Origin: Mangifera indica
Lineage: Eukaryota > Streptophyta > Magnoliopsida > Sapindales > Anacardiaceae
Length of the DNA stretch: 64,000 nt
Assembly (NCBI RefSeq): GCF_011075055.1
Contig: NC_058150.1
Span: 186,001-250,000 of the forward strand
Direction: 5' to 3'
Positions 38,536 through 48,721 of this stretch are shown here, in pieces; positions within the stretch are counted from its first letter, which is position 1; every line of letters starts with the position of its first letter. The notes beneath the pieces are model-generated. The model did no database searches. It was not told the origin of the DNA and saw only the letters and a program-made list of their open reading frames with translations. The position numbers and the translations under genes were made by a program.

Positions 38536-41500
38536 TCAATTTTTCTTGGCAATGAAAAGGCCCCATCTCTGCTCACCACATGAACTCCTAATCACTTTTG
38601 CCTTCCATCCTCCAACTATTTCATCGTAATCTTCCTGTAAATTCACACAACACCCTCTTAACTGTGAATACAATCAACCAAACAAGAAATGGACAAATGT
38701 CCAAGGCATAAAAAATATATACCTGGGTAAAGTCATGGATGAATGCATCCTTCCCCTTCTCAACTGCATCAAGTTCCTGCTGCAGAACTTTTATGAACTG
38801 AACCATAACAAAAACAACCCGTTTAGACAGCAACACCAGCATAATTATAAAATAGAAATATACACAGCATACATACATAGGTTCATACAAACCTGATCAG
38901 TACGGTCCTCTGCAATGACGTCCACAAAACCAGCATCCCAAAGCATCTGCAAACAATTTGAAGAAAAAAAAGAGTTTACAATGTCAACAAAAAATTAAAA
39001 AAATAAGAGAAGGAAAGATAAGTAATCACAACTAATTTTGCTTAAAATACCTGGCCATATGCTTTTACATCATGGAGATCATATCCTCTCTGCTCGATAT
39101 ACTTTGAAAATTCTGATGATGGAGTTCCAGAACTTTTGCAATAATCAGTGATGAGAACCTTGCCTCCAGGCTTCAACCATTTGAAGAAAGATCTGAACAA
39201 TGCCGGTTTATCCTGGCAAAATATTGTGCATATATTAATGGGCAATGAGCTTTTTTTTTTTTTTAACATAGAAGACTGAAGCTGCTTCTATATAACTCAA
39301 CATTTGATTGTTGCACATGAAGAGGAGAGGCAATCTTACTTGAATGTGTAGAATTGTGTCACGGCTGTAGATTACATCAAATGTGTTGTCAGGATATTCT
39401 TTCTTAGTGCAGTCAGCTACTTCAAATTCAACTGAGTATTTGAGTCCAATGGCTCGTTCAATAGCAAAAGAAATCATATTCACGGACAGATCAATTCCAA
39501 CAACATCAACATCAAACTTATCAGCCATGTAAAAGTCACCTCCTCCAATGCCACAGCCAACATCTAGAACTTTCTGGCCAGGCTTGAGATCCAGCTTTGC
39601 CACAAATTCTTTAGTTGTTTCTGATCAGAGACAAATGTTTGACATCAAAAACAAGAAATATACTAACCCAAAACCTTGTATAAAGTACAAATTCTAATCA
39701 TCCTTTTTCTATGTTCCATATCAAATTCCAGTGATTTTCAAACCATGTGAATGTTAAAGAGGCTTACCAATTCCTCCTGTGCTCACAAAACCTTGTCCAA
39801 AGACACGCTCGTAACGAAGAATTCCACTCAATTTATATTGAACATTATCTAAGAACTGCTGGAAACCCCTGTCATTCTGTGAGCTTACTTTTTGCCAAAT
39901 CCAGCAAATCTGAAACACGTATACATGTTATGGACAAGCTGTCATCAATTCATTCTAAACTGAAACTCAGAAACAGGAATTATAAACAACAAGATGGTAA
40001 AGTTTATGCCTGATTTTGGTTCTTTTTGTTTCTCACATAAGCTCCAATGCATTTGCAGCCAACCAATGTGAGTTCAAAGGAGTTTCCTGAACCATCAGCT
40101 ATATGGCACTCTTTAAACACCTGCAGGACAACAGATATCAGTGCCAAATATTTAAGCTAACACATTGATCAACTAAAAGAGGAAGATTGTAAATAGGACA
40201 CCTTTGTGTAAGATCTGGGTTCACGATAATGGGTTGGGTTGTGCTTTCGCTTGCTGTCTCCAGATTGATGAAAACAAGACTCCCTGAAGAAAATGTAGCC
40301 GCCAACCTTTAACCATTTAACCATCCTTTCTGCCACTTTTTCCACCTGCACTTCACATAAAACCATTTTCCATATGAAAATTCTTGGTACTTTAGAAGCA
40401 GAGAAAAGATATAGGAAAAGAAAAAAAGAGTTTCAAATTGTGATTCCAAAGTCTATAGAGAAGCAACTCAAAGAAAAATACAATTAAGAATTTAGTACAC
40501 TAGATTTGCAGGACTAAAAAGTTAGTTTCTAGAATATAACAGCAGTTAAACTTATTTCTCCATACATATTCTATGTGCTCCACTAAAATCACAAGAAAGC
40601 GAAGGTATATGATTCTATATAGCAATTCATTTTAACAAAAGAAGCAGCTTATGATACAGATCTTGACCTCATTATCTGAAAGGTACATAAGCAGCCAATT
40701 TGAGAATATCAAGTCCATGGATTCATCAGAGAATTTCAAGTCTGGTGATGTCACATCAGCGCACATGAATTTGACATTCTTATGATGCCCATTCACTTCC
40801 TCATTCTGCAATTTGAAAATGGAAAGAAAAAACTTAGACACACCTCATCATAATAAAAATAATCTCTAATAATTGAAAACATATCATAAAAATACGACTG
40901 AAAGATCCATTACCTTCTTGATTACATTGTCGATGAAGTCCACAGCAATAAGCTGACCAGCCTTCTTAGCTAACTCACCAGTAAATCTACCAATTCCAGC
41001 TCCAAGCTCCAAAACCGATTTTCCTTCATATGATGGAAGTAGAGAGAGCACCTGTACGACCAAATTATTTTCAGATCTGGTACCAATTATATAAATACTA
41101 GTACTTATGGCTGCGCATTTAAGAGTATGTCTTAAATAATTGAGTGGAATTAGAGATAAAATAACAATTAGATCACCCAATACGTCAGTTTGTTTGTGGT
41201 GCTTTACATTAGCAAAAATTGATTATGGAGTCACGACATGAACTCATTGCATACAATAGTTGATAGCAGATCGCAAAATTTTGTTATTGACAAGAAAAAA
41301 TGACAAAATAACGAACTGAGGACGTATGTACATGTGAAACTCTCAAACAATTTGATCTGAATGGTGTTATCATAACATTTCGAGGACGAAAACAGAAGCT
41401 TCCTTTAGACATTACGAGAAAACGGAAAACGAAGACGATAGCGAGAACAAAAATATAACAGAAATTTACTTCAGGACGCTCTTCTTTGTCAAGATCAGCG

Positions 41501-41704
41501 GCTTTGGAGTCGAGCATCATAGCCTCCACGGTCAAATCCGCGGAGTGTTCAATCCAGTAGTTCTTCTGAAACTCGCGTTCTCCTACAAACATCACAACAG
41601 TAAAAACACAAAAAAAACTCTTCAGATCCAATAACATATAAACGAAAATATTTCAATAAGGTTCAAAAGTTCATAAACACACCGCATTCCCCTTGAGCCG
41701 CCAT
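38536..41704 (-). CDS. phosphoethanolamine N-methyltransferase (PEAMT, NMT1/NMT3 type)
   Basis: Catalyses three SAM-dependent N-methylations from phosphoethanolamine to phosphocholine, the committed route to choline and phosphatidylcholine, in the cytosol. Twelve exons: 41683-41704, 41470-41582, 40914-41051, 40668-40805, 40202-40345, 40010-40120, 39768-39909, 39340-39620, 39051-39212, 38893-38946, 38723-38797, 38536-38634. They give 492 residues, the usual plant length. It is a tandem of two methyltransferase domains: the first SAM motif is [11 protein letters not shown] (about 58-68), the second [16 protein letters not shown] (about 287-302). The linker [20 protein letters not shown] and second-domain motifs such as [14 protein letters not shown] are intact. 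The intron after exon 40010-40120 uses a GC donor. The first coding exon has only 22 bases. A conserved-type uORF lies in the leader (separate entry), so translation is probably choline-regulated. Confidence 0.96.
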
Positions 41705-41796
41705 TTCAAAGAAAGATATAAGGTTTTTTTTTTTCCTTTTTGAATAATTTGTTTTCAAAAATTTCGGTCAAGACAAGAGAACACGACTATTGGAGA

Positions 41797-41874
41797 CTAG
41801 CAACCCTCAATGGCGAGACGAGATCTAGAAAAACTCCTGCATCTACGGTTGTTAGTTCTCCCTCGTTGCTGCAT
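41797..41874 (-). promoter_or_regulatory. 25-codon upstream ORF in the PEAMT leader
   Basis: A complete small reading frame, ATG at 41874 to TAG at 41797, encoding 25 residues that begin MQQRGRTNNRR and end RLAIEGC. It lies about 90 bases upstream of the main start and about 70 bases downstream of a TATA box, so it should be in the mRNA. Plant PEAMT transcripts are known to carry a conserved uORF of this length (uORF30 of Arabidopsis NMT1) that represses translation when choline/phosphocholine is abundant. The position and length agree; peptide conservation was not checked by search. Confidence 0.8.
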
Positions 41875-41944
41875 CAGAAAGAGCGATAATCTTTTCTTTC
41901 CCTAAGATCTCTCAGTTTTCGTGCTTCTAGCAAAGCGCTAACTT

Positions 41945-41955
41945 CCTTTTATAGA
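41945..41955 (-). promoter_or_regulatory. TATA box of the PEAMT gene
   Basis: TCTATAAAAGG on the - strand, about 70 bases upstream of the uORF and 240 bases upstream of the main start codon. Confidence 0.65.
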
Positions 41956-42120
41956 CTCCGTGAGGTTCCGGTATACTAGCCTCGGTAACCTTACCCCTCC
42001 AGTTTTTTTTTACGTTTTTTAATTAATTCCGACAAATTTCTTATAATTTATTTTAATTTAAAATTATTTAATTACCTATTCATACGAAACTGTTAATTAC
42101 AGAATTTAATATTATTTTTC
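41956..42120. other. PEAMT upstream flank
   Basis: A+T-rich sequence between the TATA box and the truncated transposon end at 42121. No other feature was seen. Confidence 0.4.
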
Positions 42121-42490
42121 GGCCAAAGCACTATTTCCCACCCGAGGTATGCACATTTCCCAAGTTTTTCCTCATTTAACTTTGAAAATCTTATTTACCC
42201 ATCCGTACACTGTTAAAATTAACAGTTTCAATGATAAAATCATTATTTTATCTATATTATAAAAAATAAACTTAAATTAGATTTAATTTCCCCCCTAAAC
42301 TCTAAAAACTAACAATTTTTTCTAATTCAAGTTTTAAAAAACAATATTTTCTCTCTTAGAGTTTTTAATTTTTCAGATTTAATTTTCTGGTACCGTTTTT
42401 TCCTCTCCGGTGACCTCTAGGCAATGGCTATTCCTCTCTGGGGCGGTCTCCTTCAAGTAGCTCTCCTAGGAGCAGTCATCGACGAAAACC
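42121..42490 (+). mobile_element. half copy of the GGCCAAA MITE family
   Basis: Begins GGCCAAAGCACTATTTCC, the terminal repeat of the family. It stays alignable by eye for about 240 bases with the reverse complement of the right arm of the element at 44089-44590 (shared words: attttatct, then ctaaaaactaac, then caagtttt). It then enters a G+C-rich core (ccggtgacctctagg). No matching right terminus was found in the following 1.5 kb, so the right half is lost or replaced. The right boundary given is approximate. Confidence 0.7.
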
Positions 42491-44079
42491 TCTTTGATAT
42501 TAAATATATATTATATTATAATATTAAATAATATTATATTAATATTAATCATTTGTCCAATTGATCAAACTGATTGCCTTCGTATAAACTCTTGGATAGA
42601 TTTAAGGTGTAACTGAGATCTAAAAATGTTGATTGATAAACGTAATTTTTACTTGGATATGAGGAAATTTATTTTTTCCCTAATTGTCGGTAAAGGGGCG
42701 TAAAGTTACCAGTTGAAAGAGTTCGTGGATGATTTGGCTTTGGGGTTTCCAAGGGAGGCGGACTGACTTTTTTTAGGTGAAGCGGCTTGGGGTGATTGCT
42801 TGTCAAATGGTGGAATCAAATGATTCCACGTGTCACCAATAATTTGATTTTGTTGGAAATTTGTCCTGATGTAGCAGGCTTTTATTCATTTCTGTATAGG
42901 GATGAGAAGACGACAAATCCCCGACCCTTGGATCTGAATCACATGTGACCCTGAATTACCATGTTTGAGTACCCCTTAACCCTGAACTTTCTTAAGATTC
43001 CTAAAATTTACGGTTTTAATATACAATCACACTTTAATACAATGGAAAAATCCCATATTTATTAAAAAAATTAAATATATTAAAGGAAAATGAAAATAAA
43101 CAACAGCCTATAAAACAATAGATTAATACAGTTAATACTAAATTTATAACCTATTTTTTAGAGATAAATTTCTACTTTATTTTAATTCTTAAACTATAAT
43201 TTCTCATTCAAAACTTAATTTCACTAGAAAAATTTAATGTGAAAGAGTATAAAATTCATTTATGTTCTTGAAATTTAAAAAAAAAAATGATAAAAAAATG
43301 TCATCTAGTCAAATGAGTTAATAAAACTTGTTTTCATAAACAAATCGTGTTTGAGCATGCTCAAATCAAATCCAAAATTAAAATATTTTTGAATCGAGTT
43401 TGAATTTTAACTTATCAATCTTAAATTAGCTCTTTTGATTTGAACTAATGTCAATTTGAATTCGATTCAAACTTGACTTGAATTGAATTAAACCTTAGTT
43501 AAAATTCAAATAGTTCATATTTTAAAATGTTTGGGTGAGTTATAAGTAAATATAAATTAAAATATTTAAAAGATATTATGTCCATTATTATATTATCTAC
43601 GTCCATGGAGAATTCCATTGTAGTGATTATATGAGTTGTAAAAAAATTCCCTTTACTTGTCTAATCTTGTATTTATAAGATAAGAAAAAGACTTATTTAT
43701 GTAATTATATAAAAAGATAACCTAAATTTAATGTACTAAATCTAAATCTCTACTTACTGGTAATATTCTCTTGTAAGAATAAGAGACAAGAATTGTTGGT
43801 GGAGAAACTCATGAAAACTAGTAAAATTTGCTCTTCTTATTAGCTCTGAATGGAAGGCTTTTAACTAAGTAAATAATATGTTTAAAGTTTTACATATATA
43901 TCTAATTAACTGGTTTTATTAATTTTAATTATTTATAGGTAAAAAATTGAGTTTTTAATAGTTAAAAGGTATTAGTTTAGAGTTTCAATAAACTTTGGGT
44001 CGAAAATACTCTTTTGCCCGAAATTAAATTTTCTTTTATTGTCATATTATTCATTTTGATCTATTGAATTTATTTTATA
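42491..44079. other. intergenic: A+T-rich, dispersed repeat remnants
   Basis: No gene. 43330-43560 contains degenerate repeat words (aatttgaattcgattcaaac) also seen near 21.4 and 61.7 kb. Confidence 0.45.
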
Positions 44080-44088
44080 TTTTTTATA
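44080..44088. repeat. target-site duplication, left
   Basis: TTTTTTATA next to the element; the right copy at 44591-44599 is TTTTTTGTA (8 of 9 bases equal). Confidence 0.75.
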
Positions 44089-44590
44089 GGCCAAAGGACT
44101 ATTTCTCACCCAAGGTATGCTACATTCTCAAGTTCCCCTTCTTTAACTTTGAAAATACCAAATACCCATCCATGAACAATTAAATTTAACGAAGCTCTTC
44201 AACTTTCCAGACGAAGACGACGCTAGATCTGAGCCGATCAACGTTCTAGAGGAGATAAGAGAAGCCGTCGGAGCATGGTGGTGAGTCGAGAAGGCTTCGT
44301 CGTCGGCGATGGCGCCGGATTTGGCATCGGGAATTGAAAACTAAACCCTAGGGGGGGGGGGAATACTATTTTTCAAAACTTGGTCTAGGGGAAAATGGTT
44401 AGTTTTTAGGGGTTAGGGGGGGAAAAGAGGATTAAATTTTAATTTATTTTTAATATTACAGATAAAATAACGATTGTGCCCTTGAATTCATTTTTTTAAC
44501 AGCTCATGGGTAGGTAAATGGACTTTTCAAAGTTAACATGTGGGAATATGCACAAAAAGGATACCTTGGGTGGGACATTGTCCTTTGGCC
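44089..44590. mobile_element. Mutator-like MITE, copy B (with G+C-rich core)
   Basis: A 502-bp element beginning GGCCAAAGGACTATTTCTC and ending in the reverse complement of GGCCAAAGGACAATGTCCC. It has an 8-of-9 target duplication. Subterminal blocks (ttaactttgaaaa, then tacccatcc) are shared with copy C and the half copy. The centre (about 44190-44330) is G+C-rich with cgacg/gccg words and an ACCCTAGG motif, unlike its A+T-rich flanks. It may be captured sequence, as in Pack-MULEs. No transposase frame was found. Confidence 0.88.
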
Positions 44591-44599
44591 TTTTTTGTA
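44591..44599. repeat. target-site duplication, right
   Basis: TTTTTTGTA, one mismatch to 44080-44088. Confidence 0.75.
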
Positions 44600-46372
44600 T
44601 TATTAACGCGAATATATTAAGATATAAAAGCACTGTGACCACCAACATAGATAATTATTTTAGGGATGCTGCGAACGGCCAAGGTGAATTTGGAATCAAA
44701 ATGATTCATTGGCCCCCCATCGCCATGTGACTTCTGTTCTTTTCCCAAGCCCTCAATAATTAAAAATGTCTCAATTTCGTCCCCATACAACAACTTTTGT
44801 CTGGACTTTTATTTTTGTTTGATTCTTGAGTTGGCCCACCTTCGATTCTGAATCTTTTGGTGGCCCCTTCCCTTTGTATATACTACATAAAATAATTAAA
44901 TACCATCTACACCGATGTATCATTATTTTACCAGTTTATGGTTAATTCCAACCAAGATATCCCAAAAAAGAGTACTTCGAATTTGATTCGGATATGTAAA
45001 ATCCAATTGGAGCTTTAACATGTTTAAACTGATGAAATCAATAAAAAGTGCCACGGAAAAAAGATAAATTTGTTAACAAATTTCCAATAATTCACTATAT
45101 TTGAATTGACTTAATTTGAATTGGAGCTATTTATGTTACACAGGTTATTTAATTAATTATGAATAACTAATCACTATTTAAGTGACCACCCATCAATTAT
45201 TTTTCATAGTTCTATTTACTTCAATTTGTCAAAGTTATCGATCAAGCCAATCTGGGTATCAACTTGACTCGAATCCAATGGTACATGCATCCAAACAAGT
45301 TTCAAGTTCTCACAAAAGATAATGAAGGATTTAATATTTTTCCATCTTACTGCCTTCTTATGGTTGTGACAATGTAAAATCCTCAAACTATGAACTATGT
45401 AATGCAATTGACCTATTTTGGATCCTAAATTCCGAAATCTCATGAAATGAAGTTGATTACAAAAGTTGAATGTTATAATTCAATACATTGGAAGGAATAT
45501 GCAATCACATGTTGTCATATTGGTTTATATATATGAGCCAATAAAAACTGTTTGTATGTATAATTTTATTTATTGTTTTTTTATAAATGGGACTTCCTGT
45601 CTCAGAGTTAGGAAATGGACAATTCAGCAACCAGATGACCAAGCTAATAAATTCCACAAAATCACATATCATTCATGATCAGAAATTATTCAGAGGCAAG
45701 CTTCGCTAGTTAGAAAAGAATAAAAAAGCATGTCACAAAATTACCAGCCAAATTTTTGTGATTATCTGTACCATGGTTTACAGCAACATAAACAAGCTAT
45801 TTTACCTGCCATCTGGTTTATGCAAATTAGTCTCCTACTTTTCTTTCAAGCCGGAGCTTCTCTATCCCTAGACTAAACCCTGCTCAAATGCTTGTCAGAC
45901 TCCAGAAACATGTCTCTGTTCCTGTTGCTCTTACTCCTTGCATATTTCAACTTTGAGAGCCATCTGTGATCTTCAATGATATCAGATATCTCTTTTTAGC
46001 ACTATCTTCAACTCCCCAGCCACTGCTTTGATTTCAATTAAATTATTTCCATACCTAGAAAGAATAATAGGGAACCAAAAAAATCTCACTTCTCACTTCT
46101 CTTTACCAATTCAAAACTTTCGTCTTTAGAAAGAGATAACTCATAATTTTGAAATAAAGAAAGGAAAAAAATTTCAGGCTCTGCTGCTTTGATGATTTAA
46201 AGGTCTTAGGATATGAAAAACTTGTCTTCAATAAAACAAGAGTGTAGCAAATAGTATTGAAGGTAGCAACTTACAGCTTTGTCAGTGAACAAGTTATTCT
46301 CTCAAGAACTGCAACTTTGAAGTTTCAATGAGTAATATCTTTAGAAAACATGTCAAAGCTCAAAAAATTTCA
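44600..46372. other. intergenic: PPR 3' flank, no gene seen
   Basis: A+T-rich sequence, with the PPR 3' UTR probably in the last few hundred bases. The frames at 45216-45443 and 45466-45678 do not resemble known proteins. Confidence 0.45.
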
Positions 46373-48721
46373 TCAATACAACCCTACCCACTTCTTAAAG
46401 GTCAATCCTGCTTCTCTCTTTTTAAGTTGGGATTCTGTCTGGAATTTGGGAGCCTTGCCCTTGTATAGTGTTTTATGGTACTTCAAGAAGAGGGTTCGGT
46501 ATTTGTATTTGTCAATAAACATATTCCCTTTCTCCATCATATCCACGACTTCATTTGCTCGAACGAAAAATCCACCCCTTACAAATGTATAAAGTACAGC
46601 ATCTAAGAGTTCTTGATCAAACTTCATTGAGGTGGCAGAAGCAAAAGATTTCATTTCACCCCACAACTCTGTTACCTCGGTATATTTCCCCCCAATAGCA
46701 GCATACCCAGTGACCATAGAATGGAAAGTTTGTGCATTTGGGAGATGGCCCAGACTTCTCATCTTCTTCAAAGCCTTCTCAGCATCTTGCATCAACCTCT
46801 TTTTACAGAAGAAATGGATAACATTGTTCCAGTCATGAACACCATAGTCATTTCTTTGCCCTTCCTTGATTTCTTGTAAGAGCTTTGCCATCATTCCTGC
46901 CTCACAATTCTCTGCACATCGTTTCACCAGCATCTCAAATTCTTGGTGACCAGTTCTTGGGATTTTAGCCTCTTTCATCTCTTTGAAAAGATGGAGAGCT
47001 CCCTGGGTATCTTTCTGAATAACTTGTGATTGGATTAGTGCTTCATAACAGCTTGAATCTAACTGCACTCCAGCAATATGAGCATCTCGTAAAAGTGCTG
47101 TGACTTCTCCTGCTCGATTTGCTTCAATATAAGCTTTCAAAAGGGAAGCGTATACTGAGGAACTGGCTCTGACCCCAGCCAAACGCATCTCATCAAGAAG
47201 ATCATGTGCCTGATCTAACCACCCAAGTGAGATACATAAATTAATGACATGGTCCAATGCCAAATCATCATGGGAAACCAATGAATCTTCTTTCTCTACC
47301 CTAATAAGAAAATGAGTCAAATCCTTTGTCTTGCCAGCTTCTAGAAAAGCCTTAACCAATTTAATGTAAGTTCTTTCAGTTGGTCGGAGAATACCATGCT
47401 CGGTTGTAATCAACTCAACTTGTGTCTGCAACTTAGATAACAAAGTTTCAAGTATTCTCTTCACTTCTGCCTCAAGATAGGTAAACTTTCGGTCTCTGGT
47501 GAACTCTTCATAAGAAACTATAGAGATTTCAATTATTCTACTACCATCAAAACCATCTGATATTCCATGATTCAGATTTTCAACAGAAATTTGCTCTAAA
47601 GGGGGCTTATTATTTTTTCCAACAGCATCGTGTGTTAGCATAGAAGCGGCAAGTGAATTTTGTGCTTCCTTTGCTTTATGCAGCATTTGTAAAACCATTT
47701 TGGAAGCAGAATTAAGGTCTCCAAACTTCAAATGACAACTAAGCAAACAATTATAGAACTGTCGAAATTGAATATCACTTAGGTGAACAGCTTCATCTAG
47801 ATGTCTTTGAAGCTTCCTCAGCTCTTCTCTCCGCCCATTTCTCTCATATATGTGTGCCATTATGATCAATAAGTTTGCATCTGCTTTTACACCAATTCGA
47901 GGCATAAGATCAAGGAGCTGCTCTGCTTTTCTCACAGTCTCAAACAAGAAACACCCAGCCAAAGCAACATTGAAAGCAGTGGTATTAGGCTTCATAGCTA
48001 TCAAAGGTGCATTGCTCTTTTTACGAGGGTCTACCCTCCCATCTTGAAATAAATAACCTATCTCAAGAATCAACTCAGCTGCAAGGTAAGCTCCAGAAAC
48101 TGTAAGTGACATGTGGGCCAAGATTGCAGACCAGGCACTCACAGGAGGATATTGTTCTGTTGCTAGCAACTTCCTCAAAACAGTTGATGCAGGCAATGGC
48201 AAACCACATTTAGCAAGACCAAGAGAGAGATAAATCAAAGGTTCCTTTTCAAACAAATTCTGCTTACTTTCCTCAAAAGCTTGTTCCACCAACCTATAAG
48301 CTTTCTCAAGCCATGTACTTTCAAGGCTTCCAGCAAAACTTGTTATAACCTTGTTCACAACACTTTTTCGAGGAAACCCATCCATCTGCATGTGTTGTTC
48401 AAAAAGCTTCCAAACATCAGCATATCTACGCTCATCAACAGCATTTTCTATTTCCATACTCAGTTTTGCAGGGTCTCGAGCCTGGACCAAGATTGTCCCA
48501 GCCAAACTCGAAAAAGATTGAGTTCCAATGGCAAATCTGTTCAGGTTTACCAAGACACCAGTTTTAAAACCTAAGTACCTCGAAGAATACCCAGCAGACT
48601 CATGGATTGTTAGGTAACTCAAACTCTCCTGAAATTGGAGCTGCCAAATCCAAGCAGAGTTATAACCCCCATAGGTAAGTAAAGAAAACATATGTTGCCT
48701 CAATCTCCTCATGAAAATCAT
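46373..48721 (-). CDS. P-type pentatricopeptide repeat protein, probably mitochondrial
   Basis: An intronless coding frame of 782 residues from the ATG at 48721 (MIFMRRLRQHMF). An open extension upstream to 48808 is preceded by an apparent intron acceptor (tgtgcag) and was not used. PPR proteins bind organelle RNA. The N-terminus is basic and lacks acidic residues, as in a mitochondrial targeting peptide. The body has helical 35-residue repeats, for example MKPNTTAFNVALAGCF, VRASSSVYASLLKAYIEANR, VQLDSSCYEALIQSQV and PNAQTFHSMVTGYA. There is no E, DYW or SMR domain, so it is P class. The protein ends FKKWVGLY. It resembles the Arabidopsis At1g03100/At4g17616-type PPR group, from memory only. 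Confidence 0.9.
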   Translation of the reverse strand: MIFMRRLRQHMFSLLTYGGYNSAWIWQLQFQESLSYLTIHESAGYSSRYLGFKTGVLVNLNRFAIGTQSFSSLAGTILVQARDPAKLSMEIENAVDERRYADVWKLFEQHMQMDGFPRKSVVNKVITSFAGSLESTWLEKAYRLVEQAFEESKQNLFEKEPLIYLSLGLAKCGLPLPASTVLRKLLATEQYPPVSAWSAILAHMSLTVSGAYLAAELILEIGYLFQDGRVDPRKKSNAPLIAMKPNTTAFNVALAGCFLFETVRKAEQLLDLMPRIGVKADANLLIIMAHIYERNGRREELRKLQRHLDEAVHLSDIQFRQFYNCLLSCHLKFGDLNSASKMVLQMLHKAKEAQNSLAASMLTHDAVGKNNKPPLEQISVENLNHGISDGFDGSRIIEISIVSYEEFTRDRKFTYLEAEVKRILETLLSKLQTQVELITTEHGILRPTERTYIKLVKAFLEAGKTKDLTHFLIRVEKEDSLVSHDDLALDHVINLCISLGWLDQAHDLLDEMRLAGVRASSSVYASLLKAYIEANRAGEVTALLRDAHIAGVQLDSSCYEALIQSQVIQKDTQGALHLFKEMKEAKIPRTGHQEFEMLVKRCAENCEAGMMAKLLQEIKEGQRNDYGVHDWNNVIHFFCKKRLMQDAEKALKKMRSLGHLPNAQTFHSMVTGYAAIGGKYTEVTELWGEMKSFASATSMKFDQELLDAVLYTFVRGGFFVRANEVVDMMEKGNMFIDKYKYRTLFLKYHKTLYKGKAPKFQTESQLKKREAGLTFKKWVGLY

